DNA from: Lachnospiraceae bacterium
GTDB lineage: Bacteria > Bacillota > Clostridia > Lachnospirales > Lachnospiraceae
Reading direction: 5' to 3'
Assembly: GCA_910574885.1 (NCBI GenBank)
Contig: CAJTDD010000001.1
Location: 253,973-317,972 of the forward strand
Length of the DNA: 64,000 nt
Shown here one piece after another: positions 25,795-33,277 of the stretch (position 1 is its first letter; each line of letters opens with the position of its first letter). The notes under the pieces are model-generated. The model was given only the letters and a program-made list of their open reading frames with translations, made no database searches and had not been told where the DNA came from. Position numbers and translations under genes: made by a program.

Positions 25795-27390
25795 ATGCTG
25801 TTTACGTCCTACCGATTTATTGGGTTTATGGCAGCCGTATTTCTGCTGTATTACCTGCTCCCTAAGAAATGCCAATGGCCGTTCCTGCTTGCGGCAAGTT
25901 ATACGTTCTACTATATTGCAAACCCATACTATCTGATTTTCATTGGCGTGACCACGGTTTCTACGTATGCGGTAAGCCTGCGGATTGATGCATGGAAGGA
26001 ACGGCAGGACGCTTATCTGAAATCACACAAGGATACGCTGAACCGGGAGGAAAAGAAGGCGTATAAGGCCTCTGTGAAAGCAAAACAGTGGAGGTGGCTG
26101 CTTCTCTGCCTGGTCTTCAATCTGGGGATTCTTGCAGTATTAAAGTATACCAACTTCATGATTGCCAATCTGAACGGACTCCTTGAGGCTTTCGGGAGGG
26201 GCGGCAGGATTTCGTTCGCAGACCTTATTCTGCCCATGGGGATTTCGTTTTATACGTTCCAGACCATGGGCTACATCATTGACGTGTACCGGGGGACATG
26301 CCGGGCGGAAAAGAATCTGTTCCGGCTGGCTTTGTTCGTGTCGTTTTTTCCGCAGTTGGTGCAGGGACCTATCAGCAGGTACAACGACCTTGCAAAGTCC
26401 CTCTATGAGAGGCACGATTTTGATACAAAGACCGTATCTTACGGGTTGTACCGTATCCTTTGGGGGTATTTCAAGAAAGTTGTTGTCGCCGACCGGATTC
26501 TGGCTGCCGTGAATACAATCATAAATGACCCGGAAACCTATCAGGGCGGATTCGTGTTCGTGGGCATGCTGTTCTATGCATTAGAACTATATGCCGACTT
26601 TACCGGAGGCATAGACATTACCATCGGAATTGCCGAGACCATGGGGATTACGGTAACAGAGAACTTCCGGCGTCCTTACCTCTCTAAGAACATCAAGGAA
26701 TACTGGAAACGGTGGCACATTACGATGGGAACATGGTTCACGGATTATATTTTTTATCCCATATCTGTGTGTAAGCCTATGCTGAAGCTTTCCAAGTTCT
26801 CACGGAGAAAGCTTGGCGACTTCATCGGGAAGCGGGTTCCGGTGTATCTGGCTTCCTTTGCGGTCTGGTTCACGACAGGAATCTGGCATGGGGCAAGCTG
26901 GAATTTTATCGTCTGGGGACTGATGAATTTCGTGGTAATCATGGTCTCTCAGGAATGTGAACCGCTATATGGGAAATTCCATGCCAGATTTGACGTCAAA
27001 GGGAAAAAATGGTATGGGGCTTTTGAAATTATAAGGACTATATTCCTGATGAGCAGCCTGCGTATGTTTGACTGTTATCGGGATGTACCGCTTACATTCC
27101 GTATGTTCGGAAATATGTTCTCCCATTTCCGGCTGCAGGATTTGACCAAAGAAGCATTCTTAGGGCTTGGGCTTACGGGGGCGGACTACATCGTATTATT
27201 CATCTGCCTTGCAGTGATGGTTACAGTAAGCCTGACACAGGAGAGGAAGGGGAGTGTGCGGGATCTGATATATGCATCGCCGGAGATTTTCAGGTATGTG
27301 GTTTTCCTTATGATGGTACTGTCAGTCGTTATTTTCGGGGCATACGGAATCGGTTACGACCAGAGCCAGTTTATTTATAATCAGTTTTAG
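25795..27390 (+). CDS. MBOAT family O-acyltransferase (DltB/AlgI type)
   Basis: A polytopic membrane protein of 531 residues, with many hydrophobic helices. The MBOAT hallmark is H365 in TGIWHGASWNF; other family stretches are FPQLVQGPISR, ADFTGGIDI and NFRRPYLSKNIKEYWKRWH. It should move the aminoacyl group from the carrier through the membrane to an outside acceptor. It is longer than typical DltB (about 400) and closer to AlgI length. The ribosome site is weak and the gene starts 7 bases after the carrier gene, so translation may be coupled. Confidence 0.9.
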   Translation: MLFTSYRFIGFMAAVFLLYYLLPKKCQWPFLLAASYTFYYIANPYYLIFIGVTTVSTYAVSLRIDAWKERQDAYLKSHKDTLNREEKKAYKASVKAKQWRWLLLCLVFNLGILAVLKYTNFMIANLNGLLEAFGRGGRISFADLILPMGISFYTFQTMGYIIDVYRGTCRAEKNLFRLALFVSFFPQLVQGPISRYNDLAKSLYERHDFDTKTVSYGLYRILWGYFKKVVVADRILAAVNTIINDPETYQGGFVFVGMLFYALELYADFTGGIDITIGIAETMGITVTENFRRPYLSKNIKEYWKRWHITMGTWFTDYIFYPISVCKPMLKLSKFSRRKLGDFIGKRVPVYLASFAVWFTTGIWHGASWNFIVWGLMNFVVIMVSQECEPLYGKFHARFDVKGKKWYGAFEIIRTIFLMSSLRMFDCYRDVPLTFRMFGNMFSHFRLQDLTKEAFLGLGLTGADYIVLFICLAVMVTVSLTQERKGSVRDLIYASPEIFRYVVFLMMVLSVVIFGAYGIGYDQSQFIYNQF

Positions 27391-27425
27391 ATTCATGCAA
27401 TACCGTATCGTTTAGGAGGAGACAA

Positions 27426-28493
27426 ATGCGAAGGAAGAAGATGCCTGCATGGGTTCCAAAGATTACCGTATTTTTTGCGGCGTTATTTGCCATATTATTT
27501 TTCCTGCAAAGGCTTCTGATGCCGAAATATATGACCGATATCGTAGAAGGCGCGCTGACTGCCGAGTATTATGAGGAGACCACGAATCACGAGGTGCTGT
27601 TTGTGGGGGACTGCGAGGTCTATGAAAATTTTTCGCCTATCACCCTATATCAGGAGTATGGAATCAGCAGCTACATCCGTGGTTCCGCCCAACAGCTTGC
27701 ATGGCAGTCTTACTATATGCTGGAGGATACCCTTCGTTACGAAACGCCGAAAGTCGTTGTATTCAATGTGTTGGCGCTGAAATATGACGAGCCCCAGAGC
27801 GAGGCGTATAACCGCATGACGCTTGATGGGATGCGGTTTTCACGTACGAAAATAGATGCAGTCAAAGCGTCCATGACCAAAAATGAGAACTTGCTGGATT
27901 ATCTGTTCCCGATTCTGCGGTATCATTCCCGTTGGCCTGAATTGTCGGCGGAAGATTTTCAATACCTGTTCCACAGGGACAAGATTTCCCACAACGGCTA
28001 TTATATGCGGGTGGATGTCCGCCCTGCCGAAGGATTTCCCGAACCGGACATTCTGGCAGATTACACTCTGGGCAGTTATGCCATGGGATATCTGGATCGG
28101 ATGCGGGAATTATGCGAGGCTAACAATATAGCGTTAGTCCTTGTTAAGTCCCCGAGCCTGTACCCTCATTGGTACGACGAGTGGGACGCCCAGATTGCCG
28201 CATACGCCGGGGAATACGGGCTGGATTATTTTAATTATGAAAACCTTGCCGGGACGGTAGGAATCGACTATCAGACAGATACCTACGACGCCGGGCTGCA
28301 CCTGAACCTTGCCGGCGCAGAGAAGCTTACCGGATATTTAGGTAAATATCTGAAAGAAGCTTACCAGCTTACAGACTACCGATACGACCCGGATTATCAG
28401 AGTGCCTATGCCAAAAAAATCCGTTTTTACGAGGAGATGGAAGCCGCCCAGCGCGAGGAACTGAGAGCGTATGGGGAAATCAGAAGTTTTTAG
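27426..28493 (+). CDS. SGNH-like membrane-anchored protein (DltD/AlgJ-like) with Cys in the nucleophile position
   Basis: The 355-residue protein has one N-terminal membrane segment (about 11-32) and an outside SGNH-like domain. The first block reads VGDCEVYENFSP, where C63 is at the place of the catalytic Ser in GDSE. The last block has D288 and H292 (DAGLHLN) as Asp/His of the triad. It takes the DltD position after an MBOAT gene and probably completes transfer of the aminoacyl group to the surface polymer. Whether Cys63 is active as a nucleophile is unknown. GGAGG lies ahead of the ATG. Confidence 0.75.
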   Translation: MRRKKMPAWVPKITVFFAALFAILFFLQRLLMPKYMTDIVEGALTAEYYEETTNHEVLFVGDCEVYENFSPITLYQEYGISSYIRGSAQQLAWQSYYMLEDTLRYETPKVVVFNVLALKYDEPQSEAYNRMTLDGMRFSRTKIDAVKASMTKNENLLDYLFPILRYHSRWPELSAEDFQYLFHRDKISHNGYYMRVDVRPAEGFPEPDILADYTLGSYAMGYLDRMRELCEANNIALVLVKSPSLYPHWYDEWDAQIAAYAGEYGLDYFNYENLAGTVGIDYQTDTYDAGLHLNLAGAEKLTGYLGKYLKEAYQLTDYRYDPDYQSAYAKKIRFYEEMEAAQREELRAYGEIRSF

Positions 28494-28517
28494 AATGTGA
28501 AACAAAGGAGGAAAAGT

Positions 28518-29030
28518 ATGAAGAGCAGAAAAGATATGTTAGCGGCAGCGCTGTTAACGGTTGTGTTATGTATCGCCGGATGCGGAAGTCCGGACAAGGA
28601 GGGAACATCCGGAGAAGCTTCTTCCGGCGGCGGATACTCCTTCGCCAGCGGCTCCACGAAAATCGAGATGGGAAAAGATGCGTCGAAGATCGTGGAATCA
28701 TTAGGAGACGCAGATGATTATTTCGAGTCGGAGAGCTGCGCTTTTGAAGGGCTTGATAAAGTGTATTCCTATCCTGGGTTCAAACTGAACACTTATCCTA
28801 AGGACGGCAAAGATTATGTATTATCCGTTGTGTTCATGGATGACACGGTTTCCACGGAGGAAGGCGTCAGCATTGGAAGCACGAAGGATGAAGTAACGAA
28901 AGCCTACGGGGATGCGTCGGAAGAATCCGCATCCAAGCTGGTCTACGAGGATGGGGATACGAAGATGACGATAGGGCTGAATGGAGACAGTGTTTCTTCT
29001 CTGGAAATCAGCGCTGTGGTAGAAGAGTAA
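28518..29030 (+). CDS. Lipoprotein of unknown function
   Basis: A 170-residue protein with signal peptide and lipobox IAGC (Cys22), a Gly/Ser-rich linker and a domain with two similar halves (GKDASKIVESLGDADDY and GSTKDEVTKAYGDASEE), reminiscent of the SmpA/BLIP-like fold. AGGAGG sets ATG 28518. It is the last gene of the racemase/ligase cluster, 24 bases after the SGNH-like gene. It may bind the surface polymer or the assembly complex (inference). Confidence 0.75.
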   Translation: MKSRKDMLAAALLTVVLCIAGCGSPDKEGTSGEASSGGGYSFASGSTKIEMGKDASKIVESLGDADDYFESESCAFEGLDKVYSYPGFKLNTYPKDGKDYVLSVVFMDDTVSTEEGVSIGSTKDEVTKAYGDASEESASKLVYEDGDTKMTIGLNGDSVSSLEISAVVEE

Positions 29031-29051
29031 TCACATGGAATAAGAGTCCTG

Positions 29052-29203
29052 AGTATGCTGAAACACTTTTTTCCATAGAGGGAGATAAGGGTATCTTTGA
29101 TGGCCTGGAAATTTCAAAACTTGATCAGGCCTGTGAAAGGGCTTTAATGCAAATAGAGGAAAATATGAAACGATGCAGAGCGAAACTGGCAACTACTAGG
29201 TGA
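29052..29203 (+). pseudogene. Remnant of an AAA/PD-(D/E)XK protein gene
   Basis: Reading from 29052 gives SMLKHFF, then after a one-base shift FSIEGDKGIFDGLEIS, close to SMLEQFFSLNGDKRIFDGLDIS of the intact gene at 31551. It then jumps to DQACERALMQIEEN and KRCRAKLA, which match the far C-terminus (DGACKEALKQIK, KKRCRVMLA) of the same protein. So the middle of the gene, including the nuclease core, is lost. The rest of 29031-29348 holds a short tandem repeat and a likely promoter. Confidence 0.75.
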
Positions 29204-29208
29204 CGTTT

Positions 29209-29249
29209 ATGCCAGAAATTTGCTTTTTATGCCAGAATAATTGCTTTTT
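29209..29249 (+). repeat. Short imperfect tandem repeat before the 5'-nucleotidase gene
   Basis: ATGCCAGAAATTTGCTTTTT (29209-29228) is followed directly by a 21-base near copy (29229-29249) that starts ATGCCAGAATAATTGC. The second copy ends inside the likely -35 region of the downstream gene. Confidence 0.55.
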
Positions 29250-29269
29250 ATCTGCCGTAGCTTTAATAT
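29241..29269 (+). promoter_or_regulatory. Likely promoter of the 5'-nucleotidase gene
   Basis: TTGCTT at 29241-29246 and TAATAT at 29264-29269 have a 17-base spacing, about 75 bases before the start codon. The match to consensus is moderate. Confidence 0.4.
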
Positions 29270-29348
29270 TAAAGTTGGATTTTGAAGATGGGCAGGAGCA
29301 GGATTGGATAATGCTGCTGTGATTAATAGCGAGGAAAGAGGAGAAAGC

Positions 29349-31292
29349 ATGAGAGAGAAAAAGAGAATTCTGAGCATTTTAATTTCCTTGTGCATGGCGT
29401 TTACCATGATAACAGGAACAGCCTTAGCGGCAGATACCGCGTCGCAGACAGAGACAGAAAATGACGTCGCAGAACCGGAAACCCTGGTAGAGAATGATAC
29501 CACAGAATTTCAGATTAATGTGGTCCATACGAACGATATCCATGCAAGAATTCTGGAAGATGACTGGAATCAGGTGATTGGGCTTGCGAAGGTAAAGACC
29601 TATATCGATCATGCGTCCCAGGGAAAAGATTTGTCGCTGACGCTGGATGGGGGAGATACCTTCCACGGGCAGTCTATTGCCACTCTCGTGCGGGGCGAGT
29701 CGGCTGCGGAAGTACTGGGCGCCTGCGGATATGATGCCATGACAGTTGGAAACCATGACTGGAATTATGGGAAAGACCGTCTGAAAGAACTGGAAAATAT
29801 TGTAAGACAAAATGGAAGCCCCCAATTTTCCATTCTCGCAGGAAATGTAGTCAATGAAAATAAAACCATGTTTTTAGATCAGCAGTATCTTACAAAGGAA
29901 GCCAAAAAGGACGGAAAAACATTAAAAATCGGAGTATTCGGAGTGATTGACCCAGCAATTTATCATGCAACTGCCCCTGAGAATGTAGAAGGACTTGAGT
30001 TTACGGATATGGCAGTTTATGCTGGGAAAGCGGCGGCAGAACTGAAAGCACAGGGATGCCAGATCGTAGTTGGTATGGCACACTGTATCAATCCGAAAAG
30101 GCTGGCTTCTTCTGTGGATAGTGTGGACCTGTGGATTGCAGGGCACGAACATACAACGATGAACGAGACTGTTACAAGACCGGACGGCGGGACAGCCCTG
30201 GTTGTTGAGACAGGATATAATCTTTGGAATTTTGGAAATGTAGATATCATTTGTACATTGGATCAAGACGGAAATCTGGCAGAAGACATCAAAATGACAG
30301 AAAATCTGGTGGATTATGACACAGGCAAGGCTATGGATGCAGACCCGGATGTACAGGCTCTCTTAGACGGCATTACAGAAGAGCAGAAAACAGTGCTTTC
30401 CCAGCCGGTAGGCTATGCCCCGGAAGACTTGGACGGAGTATGGGAGCATATCAGAATCGGTGAGACAACCATGGGCCGGGCTATTACGGATGCATATCTT
30501 CTGGCAACCGGGGCAGACATTGCATTTGAAAATGCAGGAGGTATCCGCGATTCGATTGGAAAGGGGACGGTTACTTATCAGAATGTGCTGAATGTATCGC
30601 CTTATGGAAACTACATTGTGACAAAAGAACTAAGCGGCAAAGAAATCTTAGAGATGCTCGAGACCTCTCTGGATATCATGAAGGCAAATATAGAAGCAAA
30701 TGAAAAAGGCGACTATGACGGATGGCCGGATAACAGTGGAAATATGCTGCAGGCAGGCGGGATAGAGGTGAAGTATAACTTGTCTTTGGAGAAGGGAAGC
30801 AGGATACTTGGCGCGCTCGTCCAGGGAAAAGCAATACAGGAAGACAAAACATATACGGTGGCGATGAACAATTATCTTCCAAATGACATCAGTGACTATC
30901 CCCAGTTCGATGGAAAGGCCAATCTGCATGAATACCAGGCATGTGAGGATGCTCTGGCAGCATACTTAGGCCAGCCTGAGAATGTGGTACTTGAGGGAAT
31001 CAGCCGTGCGCGCCTCATAGCAGCCGATGGGAAACCGGACAACAGCGGCCAGCCGGACAACAACGAAAAACCCGGCCTTAACGGCCAGCCAGACAACAAC
31101 CAAAACCCTGGCCAAGATGGAAATGATAAACAGGAGGCCAGTAAGCCGAAGCCGGCTACGCCTGCATCCACGGATACAAAAAAAGGCGTTAAGACCGGTG
31201 ATGGCAAAAATATAGAGTTATACTTGCTGCTTGCGCTCATTGGAGCCGGCGGAATTGTTGTCACATTGAAAAAAGCTGCTATTAACAGTTAG
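29349..31292 (+). CDS. Surface-anchored 5'-nucleotidase / cyclic phosphodiesterase family (UshA-like)
   Basis: The 647-residue exported protein has a signal peptide ending near ALA-A (27/28). Its metallophosphatase domain has NDIHAR (D63, H65), GGDTFHG (D103) and GNHDW (N135, H136), and it also has a 5'-nucleotidase C-terminal substrate domain (about 370-560, YQNVLNVSPYGNYI). A low-complexity Pro/Asn/Gln linker with GQPDNN repeats follows, then KTGD, a hydrophobic segment and a basic tail, which looks like a cell-wall sorting signal variant. It would release phosphate and nucleosides from extracellular nucleotides. GAGGAG before ATG 29349 sets the start. Confidence 0.88.
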   Translation: MREKKRILSILISLCMAFTMITGTALAADTASQTETENDVAEPETLVENDTTEFQINVVHTNDIHARILEDDWNQVIGLAKVKTYIDHASQGKDLSLTLDGGDTFHGQSIATLVRGESAAEVLGACGYDAMTVGNHDWNYGKDRLKELENIVRQNGSPQFSILAGNVVNENKTMFLDQQYLTKEAKKDGKTLKIGVFGVIDPAIYHATAPENVEGLEFTDMAVYAGKAAAELKAQGCQIVVGMAHCINPKRLASSVDSVDLWIAGHEHTTMNETVTRPDGGTALVVETGYNLWNFGNVDIICTLDQDGNLAEDIKMTENLVDYDTGKAMDADPDVQALLDGITEEQKTVLSQPVGYAPEDLDGVWEHIRIGETTMGRAITDAYLLATGADIAFENAGGIRDSIGKGTVTYQNVLNVSPYGNYIVTKELSGKEILEMLETSLDIMKANIEANEKGDYDGWPDNSGNMLQAGGIEVKYNLSLEKGSRILGALVQGKAIQEDKTYTVAMNNYLPNDISDYPQFDGKANLHEYQACEDALAAYLGQPENVVLEGISRARLIAADGKPDNSGQPDNNEKPGLNGQPDNNQNPGQDGNDKQEASKPKPATPASTDTKKGVKTGDGKNIELYLLLALIGAGGIVVTLKKAAINS

Positions 31293-31478
31293 ATTTACAA
31301 GTTCAAAGCCAATGCTGCCGGCAGGGCCGGTTGTTTGCAGGCCAGATGGCGAAAATCATGACAAAGCCTTCTGGTCTGCTTTTCGTCTGTTAATCCACAG
31401 TAGGAACAGTGACGGGAACCGAATATCACTGGGAGCCGCTGGAACTGGAAGATTCCTATGGAAATGTGGCTGCTTAGT

Positions 31479-31487
31479 TGCTATAAT
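31479..31487 (+). promoter_or_regulatory. Extended -10 promoter for the AAA/PD-(D/E)XK gene
   Basis: TGC followed by TATAAT (31482-31487) is an extended -10, about 64 bases before the start codon; no clear -35. In 31293-31478 I see no gene, only a small GC-rich hairpin (CCGGC/GCCGG near 31318-31330). Confidence 0.4.
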
Positions 31488-31550
31488 ATATTTGAGCAGA
31501 ATTTGAGACAGAGAAACAGTTTGAAGATGACGGAAGGAGCGCGGAATGAG

Positions 31551-33251
31551 ATGGCGATGAGAAAGAAGAAACTTCCGATAGGAATTGAAAATTTTGAAGA
31601 ACTTAGGAAAGAAGATTTTTACTATATTGATAAAAGTGGGCTTATTGCGGAATTACTCCATAATTGGGGAGCAGTGAATTTATTTACCCGCCCCAGAAGA
31701 TTTGGGAAAACGCTGAATATGAGTATGCTGGAACAATTTTTCTCACTGAATGGGGATAAGCGTATTTTTGACGGGCTGGATATTTCAAAGGAAACTGCGC
31801 TTTGCGAGGAATATATGGGAAAGTATCCGGTTGTATCCATTTCCCTGAAAGGAATTGACGCCATTAATTATGAAACGGCATTTCGTATGGGAGCCAGGGC
31901 TGTCAGGCGGGTGGCTGGGGAAGTGCAGTATCTTCTAAAGAGCGATGTGTTAAGTGAAAGTGACAAACTGGAATATCAGAGTCTTTTGGACAGCAGCATG
32001 GATGAAGCAACATTTTGTGACAGTTTGAGAATACTGTCAGAAATGTTAGAGAAGCACCATAATCAAAAGGTTATCCTGCTGATAGATGAATATGATGTCC
32101 CATTGGCAAAGGCTCATGCGAACGGATACTATGAGCAGATGATCTCCCTGATCCGAAGCCTGCTTGGAGAGGCGCTGAAGACAAACACCAGCCTGAAATT
32201 AGCAGTGCTGACCGGGTGCCTTAGGATTTCAAAGGAGAGTATCTTTACCGGGCTTAATAACCTGAAAGTGTTGACGATTGCGGATGAGCGTTTTGATGAA
32301 TACTTTGGTTTTACAGATAAAGAAGTGAAAGACCTTCTGGAGTATTATGATGTAACGGATCATTATGAGGAAGTAAAGAGATGGTATGACGGATATCAGT
32401 TTGGAAATGTAGAAGTGTATTGCCCCTGGGATGTGCTGAACCATTGCGACAGGATCAGAAGCGAGCCTCATGTACAGCCGGAAAACTACTGGATCAATAC
32501 CAGCAGTAATGACGCTGTGAAACGGTTTATAGAAGAATCCGCTAATTCTGTGACCAAACGGGAGATTGAGCGTCTGGTGGCAGGGGAAGTCATTACAAAG
32601 GAAATCCATCAGGAACTCACGTATGCGGAAGTATACCAGTCCATTGATCATATCTGGAGCCTTCTTTTTACCACCGGGTATCTGACCCAGCGTGGAAAAT
32701 CGGAAGGCAGGCAGATGAAATTGGCGATTCCCAATCTGGAAATCCGGGATATTTTTGAGACGCAGATCATGGAATTCTTTAAGGAGAACGTCCGGGAAGA
32801 CGGGGAGATGCTGAATCGTTTTTGTGATGCCTTGCAGAATGAAGATGCAGAAAATGTAGAAAAGATTTTCACGGAGTATTTAAGGAAGACTATCAGTATC
32901 CGAGATACGGCCGTAAGAACAGAGATGAAAGAAAACTTTTACCATGGAGTGTTGCTTGGGATCTTAGGAGTGAAAACCCGCTGGGGCATTTCTTCCAACC
33001 GTGAAATGGGTGAAGGTTATGCAGATATCCTTGCAGAACCGGACACCGGGGATATGGGGATTATCATAGAAGTAAAGTATGCCCATGACGGAGATTTGGA
33101 CGGGGCATGTAAGGAGGCATTAAAGCAGATCAAATATACAAAGTATGAGGATGACCTTGAAGATGATGGGGTAGAGAATATCCTGAAATATGGAATTGCA
33201 TGTTATAAAAAACGGTGCAGGGTCATGCTGGCAGAAAAACACATAAAATAA
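31551..33251 (+). CDS. AAA-ATPase-like / PD-(D/E)XK nuclease family protein (DUF1703 type)
   Basis: The 566-residue protein belongs to the large group of AAA-ATPase_like plus PDDEXK_9 proteins that is expanded in gut Clostridia and Bacteroidetes. The N-terminal ATPase has RPRRFGKT (48-54) as Walker A and LLIDEYDVPLAKA as Walker B. The C-terminal nuclease core is D492 (GEGYADILAE) and E507/K509 (IIEVKYA). The function is unknown; restriction-like or mobile-element roles have been suggested. AAGGAG at 31534-31539 favours ATG 31551 or the ATG at 31557. A decayed relative lies 2.4 kb upstream, so the locus has received or duplicated this gene before. Confidence 0.85.
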   Translation: MAMRKKKLPIGIENFEELRKEDFYYIDKSGLIAELLHNWGAVNLFTRPRRFGKTLNMSMLEQFFSLNGDKRIFDGLDISKETALCEEYMGKYPVVSISLKGIDAINYETAFRMGARAVRRVAGEVQYLLKSDVLSESDKLEYQSLLDSSMDEATFCDSLRILSEMLEKHHNQKVILLIDEYDVPLAKAHANGYYEQMISLIRSLLGEALKTNTSLKLAVLTGCLRISKESIFTGLNNLKVLTIADERFDEYFGFTDKEVKDLLEYYDVTDHYEEVKRWYDGYQFGNVEVYCPWDVLNHCDRIRSEPHVQPENYWINTSSNDAVKRFIEESANSVTKREIERLVAGEVITKEIHQELTYAEVYQSIDHIWSLLFTTGYLTQRGKSEGRQMKLAIPNLEIRDIFETQIMEFFKENVREDGEMLNRFCDALQNEDAENVEKIFTEYLRKTISIRDTAVRTEMKENFYHGVLLGILGVKTRWGISSNREMGEGYADILAEPDTGDMGIIIEVKYAHDGDLDGACKEALKQIKYTKYEDDLEDDGVENILKYGIACYKKRCRVMLAEKHIK

Positions 33252-33277
33252 TCGATACAAAAACCGAAAGGAAACCT

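Noticed and set aside
31312-31506. 64-residue open frame between the 5'-nucleotidase and AAA/PD-(D/E)XK genes
   Set aside because: No ribosome site, and its end overlaps the likely promoter of the next gene.
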